NCBI RefSeq assembly: GCF_016917355.1
Contig: NZ_CP070304.1
Span: 3,720,001 to 3,784,000, forward strand
Length of the DNA: 64,000 nt
Direction: 5' to 3'
From: Glaciimonas sp. PAMC28666
Lineage (GTDB): Bacteria; Pseudomonadota; Gammaproteobacteria; Burkholderiales; Burkholderiaceae_D
Below, in pieces: positions 44,135 to 53,941 of the stretch. A program made the translations under genes and the position numbers. A model generated the notes under the pieces. The model saw nothing but the letters and a program-made list of their open reading frames with translations, was not told where the DNA came from and searched no databases. Each line of letters starts with the position of its first letter. Within the stretch, counting starts at the first letter, position 1.

Positions 44135-45445
44135 TTGAGTACCTTATTTATCAGATTGCCAGCGAAGGCCACGTTTGATCTTACGACGCCGATGATGATG
44201 CCGGATTGTCGGTATGCGCTCGTATCCGAACAAAATCGCATTGAGCGTCAGGGAATAGCTCCTTTGTCAGATCTTGCTGCCCAGATCGCTGCTGCAGCGC
44301 GGGTAGTGCTGATCCTGGCAGCGGCCGATGTCAGTCTGTTACGGATGCAAGTGCCGCCGATGTCGGATTCCAGGCTAAAGATGGCGTTGCCCAATCTGGT
44401 TGAAGACCAATTGCTGGACGATCCGCTTGACTGCGTCATTGTGACCGGCCGCAGACGCGCGGTTAAGCTTAGCCGTAATGATCAACACCCGGTTGATAAT
44501 GTCCCGGATAACCTGCGCCTGATCGCGGTGGTGCAACGTGAGTGGTTATTACTAATCGTGAAGACGTTACGGGCACTCGGCGCTGGCAATCTGCATGTCT
44601 TTCCCGCGCAACTATGCCTTTGTCTGGCCGATCCGAAGCTGATGGTCGCGGCCGTCACCGATCACGGTGGCGTTATCGAGGTCGCGCTACGCATGGCGGG
44701 CGAGGAGGGGATCGGCTGGTTACTTTCTCCCGTCACCGGCCAGTCTTCAGAACAGACGATTTTGGATAGTCTGACAGCAATTTTGGCGCAGCAGCAGGTT
44801 CTGCTCTACGTGCCGGAAGCGAGTCTCCTGGCCTTTCGGGAACGCGGCGACACGCAGGTCACGATAGCGCTCGATGACTGGTCGCACTGGATTGCAGGTG
44901 CGCAACAACTAATGCGCGAGGGTGGCATCGATTTGATGGGCGGTTTGACGGCCTCCGCCGCCGGAACCGAATTCAGATGGCGGCGTTGGCGCTGGCCCAT
45001 TGCGCTAGCCGCAGCATTGCTAATGGTGAACGTTGTCAGTTTACAAGTTGACTGGTGGCGCATGCGCCGCGAAGCCAGCAGTCTGCGCGCTGGCATGCTG
45101 CAAAGTTACCGTGCAGCCTATCCCAAAGAGACCGTAATCCTCGATCCGATTGCGCAAATGCAGCAAAAAATTGCCTTAGCCGAAAGCAATAACGGGCGTT
45201 TTTCGCATGACGATTTTCTGTTGCTTCTCGCTGGATTCGGTGAAACATGGGCTGCACTACCGCAAAGCGTTGAGACCAAAGCCATTGGGGCGCTCGAATA
45301 TCGCGACCATCATTTATTAGTGCACTGGAAAAATATTCAAAATGCGGACGCCGCGGAAGCGCCCTTCAAGCGCGCCCTGGATGCGAAGCTACTGACGTTG
45401 ACCAAGCCAGTGGACGGTGTCTGGCAAATTGGGAGCCGCCAATGA
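44135..45445 (+). CDS. gspL: Type II secretion inner-membrane protein GspL
   Basis: A 436-residue bitopic protein of the inner-membrane platform. A cytoplasmic actin-like domain (about 1-280) would bind GspE. One transmembrane segment (WPIALAAALLMVNVVSLQV) follows, then a short periplasmic ferredoxin-like domain. The start codon is TTG (44135; GGGAG upstream). It overlaps gspM by ATGA. Confidence 0.9.
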   Translation: MSTLFIRLPAKATFDLTTPMMMPDCRYALVSEQNRIERQGIAPLSDLAAQIAAAARVVLILAAADVSLLRMQVPPMSDSRLKMALPNLVEDQLLDDPLDCVIVTGRRRAVKLSRNDQHPVDNVPDNLRLIAVVQREWLLLIVKTLRALGAGNLHVFPAQLCLCLADPKLMVAAVTDHGGVIEVALRMAGEEGIGWLLSPVTGQSSEQTILDSLTAILAQQQVLLYVPEASLLAFRERGDTQVTIALDDWSHWIAGAQQLMREGGIDLMGGLTASAAGTEFRWRRWRWPIALAAALLMVNVVSLQVDWWRMRREASSLRAGMLQSYRAAYPKETVILDPIAQMQQKIALAESNNGRFSHDDFLLLLAGFGETWAALPQSVETKAIGALEYRDHHLLVHWKNIQNADAAEAPFKRALDAKLLTLTKPVDGVWQIGSRQ

Positions 45446-45999
45446 ATTCGGCATTCAGCCCATTACGCCAACCTGCCGGAAAAATACGCGTTTCCGCTCT
45501 CGCGTACTGGTCGCAACGGGATCAAAGGGAACGTCGCTTGCTGGCCTCGGCCGGGGCATTTACTTTACTGGTATTGGTCTATCTGTCGTTGATTCAACCG
45601 GCGTTAGATGGCAGGGCGCGCTTACAAAAAGATTTGCCCGCGCTGCGGCAACAAGCTGCCGACATGCAATCTCTGGTGGAGAGGGCAGCATTAGTGGCAG
45701 CCCAACCCGCTGAAAGGGTGCTCGCTCCACTTGATAAAGAGGCAGTCCAAAGCGCGTTAAAAAACAAAGGATTAACGGCGCAAAGTGTTGTGATGAGCGG
45801 TGATACCGCCAGGGTCCAGATGGATGCGGTGGACTTTGCCGGCCTGCTCGACTGGCTAACCAATGTCCAGCTCACAGCACATTGGCAGGTAGTGGACGCC
45901 AGCGTTAACGCGCTGAACGAAGCAACGCAAGTGCGCAAGAGTGTCCAACCCGGCAATGTGAACGCAACGGTTCTGCTATCGCAACCAAGGCACCAGTAG
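45442..45999 (+). CDS. gspM: Type II secretion inner-membrane protein GspM
   Basis: 185 residues: a short cytoplasmic start, one transmembrane helix (LLASAGAFTLLVLVYLSLI), a coiled-coil-like stretch and a periplasmic domain. It partners GspL. There is an 86-bp gap to gspN. Confidence 0.9.
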   Translation: MNSAFSPLRQPAGKIRVSALAYWSQRDQRERRLLASAGAFTLLVLVYLSLIQPALDGRARLQKDLPALRQQAADMQSLVERAALVAAQPAERVLAPLDKEAVQSALKNKGLTAQSVVMSGDTARVQMDAVDFAGLLDWLTNVQLTAHWQVVDASVNALNEATQVRKSVQPGNVNATVLLSQPRHQ

Positions 46000-46085
46000 C
46001 GGATCTGGGCGATTGCATGCTGTGGTAATTAGCGGGCGGTTTTTCTACGCGTGTATGGATAGATCATTTCAATTAGAGGAGCGAT

Positions 46086-46871
46086 ATGCGACAGCCAACC
46101 GTTGTGCTGATGTGGGTCGTAGCCGCGGTCGCGAGTGTACTGACAACGGTGCTGTTTTTTTTTCCGGCAATCTGGCTGGCTCCGCTATTGGAAAGCCGGA
46201 CCGGCGGACGTATTACGCTAGGTGATCCGCAAGGATCGTTGTGGCATGGCTCGGCCTTTATCGCTGCTGCACCGAGCGCCAAGGATGCGCTGATGCCTTT
46301 GATACCCGGTCGGTTTGCATGGGATTTGTCGCCGCTCATCCTGATCGGGCGGGTGGATGCGACGGTGGAAAATTCACCTGTTTTATCGCAACCGGTCAGT
46401 ATCCACGGGGACTGGAAAGCATGGACCGTGAGTGCAGCCAGCCTGTCTTTACCGGCGGAGCGGTTGACCGCGTTGGGGGCGCCACTGAACACGTTAAAAT
46501 TTTCGGGACGGCTCCTGTTGCGCTGGGAACAATTGGCGCTGACGCGTCGCATCGGCGGTGTCGATCTGGACGGCGCGATGACATTGGAATTGCTGGAAAT
46601 AGCATCACGCCTGTCGCCGGTCAAGCCTTTGGGCAGCTATCGTATGCGCTTTGACTGGCATGGCAGGCAAGCGCAATTGCGGTTAGACACATTAGGCGGA
46701 TCAATGTTATTGAGCGGAAAGGGCACCTTACAAGACGGCCACCTACAGTTTTCTGGAACAGCAGACGCAGCGGCGGGACAGGAAGAAAAATTAGCTACCC
46801 TGCTGAGTTTATTGGGCCAGTATCGCCAGCGCAACGGCAGAAATGTTATCGGACTAGAGTTTAAATCATGA
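46086..46871 (+). CDS. gspN: Type II secretion protein GspN
   Basis: A 261-residue GspN-family protein with an N-terminal hydrophobic anchor (VVLMWVVAAVASVLTTVLFFFPAIWL in two parts) and a periplasmic body containing RITLGDPQGSLWHGSA. GspN is present only in some T2SS. AGAGGAG serves as ribosome site. It overlaps gspD by ATGA. Confidence 0.88.
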   Translation: MRQPTVVLMWVVAAVASVLTTVLFFFPAIWLAPLLESRTGGRITLGDPQGSLWHGSAFIAAAPSAKDALMPLIPGRFAWDLSPLILIGRVDATVENSPVLSQPVSIHGDWKAWTVSAASLSLPAERLTALGAPLNTLKFSGRLLLRWEQLALTRRIGGVDLDGAMTLELLEIASRLSPVKPLGSYRMRFDWHGRQAQLRLDTLGGSMLLSGKGTLQDGHLQFSGTADAAAGQEEKLATLLSLLGQYRQRNGRNVIGLEFKS

Positions 46872-49201
46872 TAAATAAAAAAATGCATCTCGCGATACCA
46901 ATAACATTCAAAGCACGTGTTGAGACAATTCGACGTAGCTGTCACGTTGTCGCAGCCGTTACCATGCTGACCTTTTGTGCTCCCACTTCGGCGCAACCGG
47001 TCGGTAAGGTTTCCGGTGACGCTCTCCATCAGGATGGCAGCAACGGGCAGGCAGTGATGAATTTCATGGGCGCCGACATTGAGTCCGTTATCAAGGCTGT
47101 CGGCTTGTTTACCGGTACCACCTTCATCGTCGACCCTCGTGTCAAAGGGACCATTAACCTGGTATCGGAAAAGCCAATGAGCAAAACCAGGGTTTTTGAT
47201 CTTCTCGCTTCGACGCTACGTTTGCAAGGATATGTACTGGTGCGTGGCGATGGCTTTGTCAAAGTTGTGCCGGAAGCTGACGCCAAGTTGCAACTCGCTC
47301 CGATCAGGGCGGAGGGCGTTAGAGGCGATCAGATTGCGACACAAATATTTTCATTGAATTACGAATCTGCAACCAATATTCTCGCCGTGTTGCGGCCATT
47401 GATTTCACCCAATAATACGATCAACGCCAATCCCGGGAACAACACACTGGTCGTCACGGACTATGCCGCAAATTTACAGCGGTTAGCAAAAATGATCGCG
47501 GTATTGGACGTGCCGGCAGTGAGCGACCTCGACGTGGTTCCGGTACGTTATGGTGTCGCCAGTGACATCGCGGTGATGGCAAGCAAATTGCTTGATGCCG
47601 GTTCCGTGGCATCCGCCGGTGCCTCAGGTGCTGGCGACAGTGCGCGCATTGTTATTATGGCCGATTCGAGAACCAATTCTGTGGTTATTCGCGCACCGTC
47701 GAGAGGGCGCGCCAACCTTGCCAAATCACTCATTGAAAAGCTCGATCAACCGACCACACAGATCGGCAATGTGCATGTGGTGTATCTGAGGAATGCTGAC
47801 GCCGGGAGACTGGCCAGAACATTGCGGTCAATCGTTTCATTCGATACCGCATCTGCGTCCGGCGGTCAGGCACTTAGCAGCGCAGGGTCGGGCGGTACGG
47901 CAGGCAGCATGCTGCAAAGTACCAACGGTGCGCAGGCGGGTACAGCGTCTGGCATATCAAGCTCTGCGTTTTCCAGCGGCGCGGCGCCATTGTCCGGAAG
48001 CGGTGCAGGTTCCGGTTCCAGCACTGGTTCGGGCGGCGGGAGCAGCGCAGGTTATATCCAGGCAGATGAAACCACCAATACGCTGATCATCACAGCCAGC
48101 GAACCGGTCTATCGCAACGTTCGCAGTGTGATTGATCAGCTTGACACCCGGCGCGCGCAAGTCTACGTCGAAGCCTTGATCGTGGAGGTCACGGACACAG
48201 CGGCGAGCGAGATCGGGGTGCAGTGGCTGGCGCTGAGCGGCGACAAAAATAGCGCTTATCGGGTTGGCGGCGGTACTGGATTTATGGGTACCAACACGGG
48301 GATCACCAGCGGTAACCTGTTTAACACAGCCATAGGTCAGCTCACGGCGGGAACCGGTACAACCACATTACCAACTCTGGGCAGTGGTTTGCAACTCGGC
48401 GTGTTCCGCCAGATTGCCGGGAAGATCGGTCTCGGCGCGCTCGCCAGTGCGTTGAATTCGACGACTGGCGGAAACGTCCTTTCGATGCCTAATTTGCTAA
48501 CCCTCGATAACGAAGAGGCGAGGATCGTGGTCGGGCAGAACGTCCCGTTTGTTACCGGCTCGTATGCGACGACCGGCGGAACCACGACCAATCCGTTCAC
48601 CACGGTGGAGCGTAAAGACGTCGGTACGGCACTTAAAATAAGACCGCATATTTCCGAAGGTGGAACGGTACGTCTGGAGATTTCTCAAGAAGTATCGGCC
48701 GTGGTTCCCAGTACGGCCGCCAACCAAAATGGACCGACCACCACCAAACGTTCCCTGGATACCAATGTGGTGATAGACGACGGCGAAATCATCGCATTGG
48801 GTGGACTGATTGGTGACGACAACGAGCACAATATTCAGAAAGTGCCCTTGCTGGGAGATCTGCCATTTATAGGGAATCTTTTCAAATATCAATCCGGTTC
48901 ACGCAGCAAAACCAATTTGATGATATTTCTGCGCCCCACCATTATTCGCAACAAAGAGCAGAATGGAATAGTGGTCGCCGACCGTTACGATTATATGCAG
49001 AATGCCCAAATCAGCGTGCAACCGGACAAAAGTATTTTGACCGATTTCGGTGCTGCGGTGATGCCAAAACTCGAGGATGGTGGGCCTTTCGTCGACTTGC
49101 GCTCTCGCCAGCAACGTTCGCAGGATAGGCAACCTTCGGTCCTCACGCCAGGGTCTGCTACCGGACCTGCGACGGCCCCGGATTCAGGCAGAACCCCTTA
49201 A
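46868..49201 (+). CDS. gspD: Type II secretion secretin GspD
   Basis: A 777-residue outer-membrane secretin. A signal peptide ends near PTSAQP. N0 to N3 domains follow, with VNLNFMGADIESVIKAVGLFTGTTFIVDPRVKGTI-like N0/N1 sequence and DVVPVRYGVASDIA. A Gly/Ser-rich insert of about 65 residues interrupts the N3 region (roughly 325-395). The secretin core includes VYVEALIVEVTD and the closing block TNLMIFLRPTIIR. The C-terminal tail (PFVDLRSRQQRSQ) may bind a pilotin. No lipobox is present. Confidence 0.95.
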   Translation: MINKKMHLAIPITFKARVETIRRSCHVVAAVTMLTFCAPTSAQPVGKVSGDALHQDGSNGQAVMNFMGADIESVIKAVGLFTGTTFIVDPRVKGTINLVSEKPMSKTRVFDLLASTLRLQGYVLVRGDGFVKVVPEADAKLQLAPIRAEGVRGDQIATQIFSLNYESATNILAVLRPLISPNNTINANPGNNTLVVTDYAANLQRLAKMIAVLDVPAVSDLDVVPVRYGVASDIAVMASKLLDAGSVASAGASGAGDSARIVIMADSRTNSVVIRAPSRGRANLAKSLIEKLDQPTTQIGNVHVVYLRNADAGRLARTLRSIVSFDTASASGGQALSSAGSGGTAGSMLQSTNGAQAGTASGISSSAFSSGAAPLSGSGAGSGSSTGSGGGSSAGYIQADETTNTLIITASEPVYRNVRSVIDQLDTRRAQVYVEALIVEVTDTAASEIGVQWLALSGDKNSAYRVGGGTGFMGTNTGITSGNLFNTAIGQLTAGTGTTTLPTLGSGLQLGVFRQIAGKIGLGALASALNSTTGGNVLSMPNLLTLDNEEARIVVGQNVPFVTGSYATTGGTTTNPFTTVERKDVGTALKIRPHISEGGTVRLEISQEVSAVVPSTAANQNGPTTTKRSLDTNVVIDDGEIIALGGLIGDDNEHNIQKVPLLGDLPFIGNLFKYQSGSRSKTNLMIFLRPTIIRNKEQNGIVVADRYDYMQNAQISVQPDKSILTDFGAAVMPKLEDGGPFVDLRSRQQRSQDRQPSVLTPGSATGPATAPDSGRTP

Positions 49202-49237
49202 AGCGGAACACTAACCGAGAACAATAAGGAGAGCGGA

Positions 49238-50737
49238 ATGAACGAGGGCAGAATAATCCAGTCGCACCTGTTACCTTACGCGTTCGCCCGCAATTTTTCA
49301 GTGCTGGCACAGTGGAGCGACGCTGCAAATGGCGGCGAAAATAGCGGTGATAACAGCGGTGATAACAGCGGTGATAACAGCGGTGCTAATGGTGTGGAAT
49401 TATGGATCTCCGACGCCACCCAGCCAAGTGCGATTGCCGAAGTCAGTCGCCGCTTCGGCCGCGTCCGCTTTCGTACCATGTCGCGCGATGCGCTGGATGC
49501 CGCGATTGTGAAAGCCTATGCCGGATCGGGTGGTGATGCTGCACAAGTGGTAGACGAATTTGAAACCGATCTGGACCTCACACGACTGATGCAAGACATG
49601 CCCGCCATCGAGGATCTGCTTGAATCATCCGATGATGCGCCGGTGATCCGCATGATTAATGCATTGCTGACCCAAGCGTTGCGAGAGGGCGCATCTGATA
49701 TTCACATCGAGCCATTCGAGCAGATTTCGGTGGTGCGTTTTCGTATCGATGGTAGTCTGCGTGACGTGGTCCGACCCAAAAAAGCCGTGCATGCTTCGCT
49801 GATTTCCCGGATCAAGATCATGGCGCAACTGGATATCGCGGAGAAGAGATTGCCCCAGGACGGCCGTATCACCTTGCGGGTCGGCGGAAAACCCGTCGAC
49901 GTGCGGGTGTCGACCTTGCCCACCGGTCATGGCGAAAGGGTGGTACTGCGTTTATTGGATAAGGAGGCTGGTCGGCTCGATCTGCATCATCTCGGCATGA
50001 GCGACGCTGTGTTGCCTCAATTTGATCGCCTGATCGCCCAGCCGCACGGAATTGTACTCGTTACCGGGCCGACGGGTTCCGGAAAAACCACGACTTTGTA
50101 CGCCGCGTTAGCGCGTCTCAATACCAGCAGTACGAATATTCTGACGGTGGAAGATCCTATCGAATATGAGCTTGCCGGGGTTGGACAGACGCAGGTGAAT
50201 GCGCGCATCGACATGAGCTTTGCCAAAGCGCTGCGGGCAATTTTGCGACAAGATCCGGACATCATCATGATCGGCGAAATACGCGATCTGGAAACCGCAC
50301 AGATTGCGATTCAGGCTTCCCTGACCGGGCATCTGGTATTGGCAACCTTGCATACCAATGATTCGGCCGCCGCCGTTACCCGTTTGCTGGATATGGGGAT
50401 AGAACCCTTTTTGTTATCGTCTTCATTACTGGGCGTGGTGGCGCAGCGGCTGCTCAGAAAGCTATGCACGCATTGTCGCCGTCAGCATGAAATGTTATGG
50501 CACGCGGTCGGTTGCGAACACTGCGGCCATACTGGCTATCGCGGGCGCGTGGGGATCTACGAGTTATTGCCGACCACCGATGAAATTCAGTCGTTGATTC
50601 ATCAGCGCGCTTCCGAAGCCGAGATCCAGCGGGTCGCCCAACGAGACGGCATGCAGACCATGCGTCAGGACGGGGAACGATGGCTTAACGAGGGCATCAC
50701 GACCCAAGCCGAGTTGTTGCGCGTAACCAAAGAATAA
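49238..50737 (+). CDS. gspE: Type II secretion ATPase GspE
   Basis: The 499-residue cytoplasmic motor. Walker [11 protein letters not shown], Asp box [11 protein letters not shown], Walker [10 protein letters not shown] and His box ATLHTNDS are all present. The CxxC-CxxC zinc motif of GspE is visible (CTHC and CEHC). The N-terminal domain contains a repeat (GDNS three times, from 12-bp DNA repeats at 49343-49378) that is not part of the family core. GGAGAG precedes the start. Confidence 0.95.
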   Translation: MNEGRIIQSHLLPYAFARNFSVLAQWSDAANGGENSGDNSGDNSGDNSGANGVELWISDATQPSAIAEVSRRFGRVRFRTMSRDALDAAIVKAYAGSGGDAAQVVDEFETDLDLTRLMQDMPAIEDLLESSDDAPVIRMINALLTQALREGASDIHIEPFEQISVVRFRIDGSLRDVVRPKKAVHASLISRIKIMAQLDIAEKRLPQDGRITLRVGGKPVDVRVSTLPTGHGERVVLRLLDKEAGRLDLHHLGMSDAVLPQFDRLIAQPHGIVLVTGPTGSGKTTTLYAALARLNTSSTNILTVEDPIEYELAGVGQTQVNARIDMSFAKALRAILRQDPDIIMIGEIRDLETAQIAIQASLTGHLVLATLHTNDSAAAVTRLLDMGIEPFLLSSSLLGVVAQRLLRKLCTHCRRQHEMLWHAVGCEHCGHTGYRGRVGIYELLPTTDEIQSLIHQRASEAEIQRVAQRDGMQTMRQDGERWLNEGITTQAELLRVTKE

Positions 50738-50749
50738 GGGAGGCAGAGT

Positions 50750-51967
50750 ATGGCAGCATTTCGCTACGAAGCGGTGGATGCGGGCGGCAGCACAACCAAA
50801 GGCGTGGTTAGCGCCGACAGCGCAAAATTAGCGCGGGCCGAGCTGCGGGCGCAAGGGTTATTGCCTCTAAAGGTCGATTTGATTGCGCAGCAGGATGCCG
50901 CCGGGAAGGTTCACCGGCGTGGCTTTGGCGAACATTTAACGACGCTCGAGATTGCCTTGTTCACACGCCAGCTGGCGAGTCTGCTGGAAGCCAGTCTGCC
51001 GCTGGAACAAGCATTGACAGCATTGCTGGAGCAGGCCGAGCGCACCTATCAGCGTGATCTGATAGCCTCCGTTCGCTCGGCGGTGGTGGGTGGATCGTCA
51101 TTGTCTGATGCGCTGGCAAGTCATCCGCGCGATTTTGCAGAAATTTATCGGGCGCTGGTGGCCTCCGGCGAACAGATCGGTCAGTTATCCCGCGTGCTAG
51201 CGCGGCTGGCGGATTACATTGAGCGGCGCAATGCGTTGCTGCAGAAGGTTAAGCTAGCATTTACCTATCCAGCGATTGTCACGGTGGTGGCCTTCGTTAT
51301 CGTGATCTTTTTGCTGACCTATGTGGTACCGCAAATCGTCTCGGTGTTTGCCAACACCAAGCAAAAGTTACCATTATTAACCGTGCTAATGTTGGCGATT
51401 TCCGATTTTGTGAGGCATTACGGTTGGGTGGTGGTGCTGATATTAATTGCCCTGTTTTACGGTTGGCGTACCGCGCTGAAGAACCCGGCCACCAAGCTGC
51501 GTTGGCACGCGTGGTTGCTGCGTGCCCCGCTGTATGGAAAATTCGAGCGTAGTCTGAATACCGCCCGTTTTGCCAGTACGCTGGCGATTACGACCGGTTC
51601 CGGCGTCCCCATCCTGAAAGCCCTGCAAACCAGTCGGGATACGCTATCGAATGTCGCGATGCGACAACAGGTCGATACAGCCGCTACCAGTGTGCGAGAA
51701 GGAGTTGGGCTGGCGCGGGCGCTTGCGGCCCACAAGTACTTTCCGCCGATGTTGATACACATGATTCGGGCGGGGGAAGTCACCGGTGAGTTGCCCGCGA
51801 TGCTGGACCGCGCCGCCAGTTCGCAGGAGCAGGATCTGGAGCGACGCGCAATGACCATCGCAGGCTTGCTGGAGCCGGCGCTGATTTTGGCGATGGGAGT
51901 AGTGGTGTTATTAATTGTGCTGGCGGTGCTGATGCCGATTATTGAAATCAACCAGCTAGTACACTGA
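50750..51967 (+). CDS. gspF: Type II secretion inner-membrane platform protein GspF
   Basis: A 405-residue polytopic protein with two GspF domains and three transmembrane segments (around residues 170-200, 220-240 and 375-400). The family block FTRQLASLLEASLPLEQAL is near residue 70. It lies 12 bp after gspE. Confidence 0.95.
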   Translation: MAAFRYEAVDAGGSTTKGVVSADSAKLARAELRAQGLLPLKVDLIAQQDAAGKVHRRGFGEHLTTLEIALFTRQLASLLEASLPLEQALTALLEQAERTYQRDLIASVRSAVVGGSSLSDALASHPRDFAEIYRALVASGEQIGQLSRVLARLADYIERRNALLQKVKLAFTYPAIVTVVAFVIVIFLLTYVVPQIVSVFANTKQKLPLLTVLMLAISDFVRHYGWVVVLILIALFYGWRTALKNPATKLRWHAWLLRAPLYGKFERSLNTARFASTLAITTGSGVPILKALQTSRDTLSNVAMRQQVDTAATSVREGVGLARALAAHKYFPPMLIHMIRAGEVTGELPAMLDRAASSQEQDLERRAMTIAGLLEPALILAMGVVVLLIVLAVLMPIIEINQLVH

Positions 51968-52021
51968 ATTAAATTCATTGCAACACGAACTTTGCAAAAA
52001 CCTTTGCCGCAGCAAGGCGAA

Positions 52022-52591
52022 ATGGACGGAAAAATAATGAAAATGTTCGGCAAACAGGGTAGACGGTTACCGGAACTCCTCAGCCTGTTTTTATTTATGC
52101 TGCTGTGCGCCTGCGTTGCATATTGGGTGATGCAACTAGACAAGCCGACAAGTCGTGCGGTCGTCGCGCTGCCGCAGACGGAAAATACACAGGTCGATTT
52201 AACGACGGCGTCCGGCTTGTTTGGTGGTCGGGGCACCGTTACGGTTGCCAGCAATTATCAGTTAAAGGGAATCTTGGTGGCCAACAATGCCGACGACAGC
52301 GTAGCCATTATTAGCGCCGACGGTCAGCCCTCACGTGCGGTCAGGGAAGGCAAAGAATATCTACCCGGTACCAGCCTCAAAGAAGTGCATCCGACCTATG
52401 TGATGCTCTCCGAAGGAGGGGTATTAAAACGGGTAACCTTGCCAGAAAATCTGCCGCCAAGGCTGGCGCCATCGACTGGATTTCCAATAGTGACGCCAGC
52501 GCAGGCCCCCGCTATATCTTTTGCATCCGCAGCGATTCGTCAGGATACGCCGGTAGCAGCCCCGACTGCTCCTGGTCTCCCGGTTAAATGA
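52022..52591 (+). CDS. gspC: Type II secretion protein GspC
   Basis: About 190 residues. The start at 52022 is chosen for its AAGGCGA ribosome site; an in-frame codon at 51992 is possible. One transmembrane helix (SLFLFMLLCACVAYWV) precedes the periplasmic HR domain (YQLKGILVANNADDSVAIIS; EGKEYLPGTSLKEV), which contacts the secretin. The C-terminal PDZ or coiled-coil domain of many GspC proteins is absent. Last gene of the operon. Confidence 0.9.
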   Translation: MDGKIMKMFGKQGRRLPELLSLFLFMLLCACVAYWVMQLDKPTSRAVVALPQTENTQVDLTTASGLFGGRGTVTVASNYQLKGILVANNADDSVAIISADGQPSRAVREGKEYLPGTSLKEVHPTYVMLSEGGVLKRVTLPENLPPRLAPSTGFPIVTPAQAPAISFASAAIRQDTPVAAPTAPGLPVK

Positions 52592-52673
52592 CGAAATACC
52601 TCCGACGTTGTTTTCAACATCATGTTTTCCTGATGCGCTAAACTAATGCCTTACTCATTTGTAAATTGTGCCG

Positions 52674-53624
52674 ATGAACACCCGCTTTCTTGAAACCTTC
52701 GTCTGGCTGGCAAAATTGAAAAATTTCCGGCTGACAGCCGAAAAACTGCACACCACTCAGGCTGCAGTATCCAGCCGCATCGCCACCCTGGAGCAGGATT
52801 TCGGACTGCGCCTGTTCGATCGCGGCGCGCGCGAAGTTGCCCTGACTACCGATGGCAGCAAGGCGCTGGTGCATGCCGAGCGCATTGTCAAGTTGATGCG
52901 TGAAATGAAGGAAGACATGTCGGTGCGCGATAACTACTCTGGCGTGATAAGAATCGGCGTCATCGAATCGATTGTGCATAGCTGGTTCCCGGATTTGATT
53001 GGACGTATACATAAACTGTTTCCGCAACTTGAGATCGAAATTGCCAGTGACACAACTATTCACCTCGGCGAACAGTTCAGCAAGGGCGACCTTGATCTGG
53101 TTTTGCTGGCGGAGCCTGTCATCGCACCTAATGTGCGCAATTTCAAGTTGTGCGAATTGCCCATGCGTTGGGTGGGGAGCAGCAAACTGGAGATCGGCAA
53201 CGAAACCCTGAGTTTGTCCGATCTGGCCGCCTTCCCATTGGTGAGCTTTGCGCGCAACTCAGGCCCGCACAGCATCATCAAACAACTATTTTCCAATAGC
53301 GAACGTGGCTCTCTGCACATCAATTGCATTACTTCCGTCGCCACGATGATACGGTTGGTGAGCGATGGGTTCGGCGTCGCGGCGGTGCCACCTGCCATCA
53401 TTCAGCGAGAACTTAACGATGGCAGCCTGCAATTGCTGCGGGTCGATGCGGATTTCCCCGCCTTGCTGCTGATGGCATCTTTTCGCAACGATCCGGAAAA
53501 TGCGTTGACTGAAACCCTTGCCAGCATCGCGCAGGAAACGGCATCTGAATTCGCACTGAATTGGGGACCTGAAATCGCCAGATTGCCGTCCGATCCACTC
53601 GAATTGCCTTTTCCCCTTGCCTGA
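52674..53624 (+). CDS. LysR-family transcriptional regulator
   Basis: A 316-residue regulator. The N-terminal winged HTH is typical (FVWLAKLKNFRLTAEKLH, TTQAAVSSRIATLEQDFG, LFDRGAREVALTTDG). The ligand-binding domain covers about 90-300. The start ATG at 52674 is preferred over a GTG two codons earlier. It lies upstream of the MFS/DUF2848/amidase genes on the same strand and probably controls them. The inducer is unknown. Confidence 0.93.
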   Translation: MNTRFLETFVWLAKLKNFRLTAEKLHTTQAAVSSRIATLEQDFGLRLFDRGAREVALTTDGSKALVHAERIVKLMREMKEDMSVRDNYSGVIRIGVIESIVHSWFPDLIGRIHKLFPQLEIEIASDTTIHLGEQFSKGDLDLVLLAEPVIAPNVRNFKLCELPMRWVGSSKLEIGNETLSLSDLAAFPLVSFARNSGPHSIIKQLFSNSERGSLHINCITSVATMIRLVSDGFGVAAVPPAIIQRELNDGSLQLLRVDADFPALLLMASFRNDPENALTETLASIAQETASEFALNWGPEIARLPSDPLELPFPLA

Positions 53625-53941
53625 AAACAGAAGGCACCAGCATAAGGCATAATTGTGGGGAATGCCCTCAATTGTGACTTTTACGCTCTTTTTAGGCTCT
53701 TTTTAGGCTCTCCTCGTCGCAGACAACTCTCCCCATTTTTGCTCATAAGATTTTTCAATCGGCCGCGCTGACAATTTCTTGTTGGACAGCTGCCTGCGCG
53801 TTACGCATACTCAATTCATCCGGTAAGTGGCGCTGAACAGTACCCCTACCAGTGACGATGAACAAAGAAAACATCGCGCAATCCTTCCGCGTATCCGTTC
53901 CTTAACCGCCGCGAAGTAATTTCCTTTCCAGGTGACATCAC
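53625..53941. other. Intergenic region before the MFS transporter gene
   Basis: 317 bp without a gene. An 11-bp direct repeat CTCTTTTTAGG lies at 53686-53696 and 53697-53707. It should hold the promoter and LysR site for the downstream operon; no clear T-N11-A site was assigned. Confidence 0.5.
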
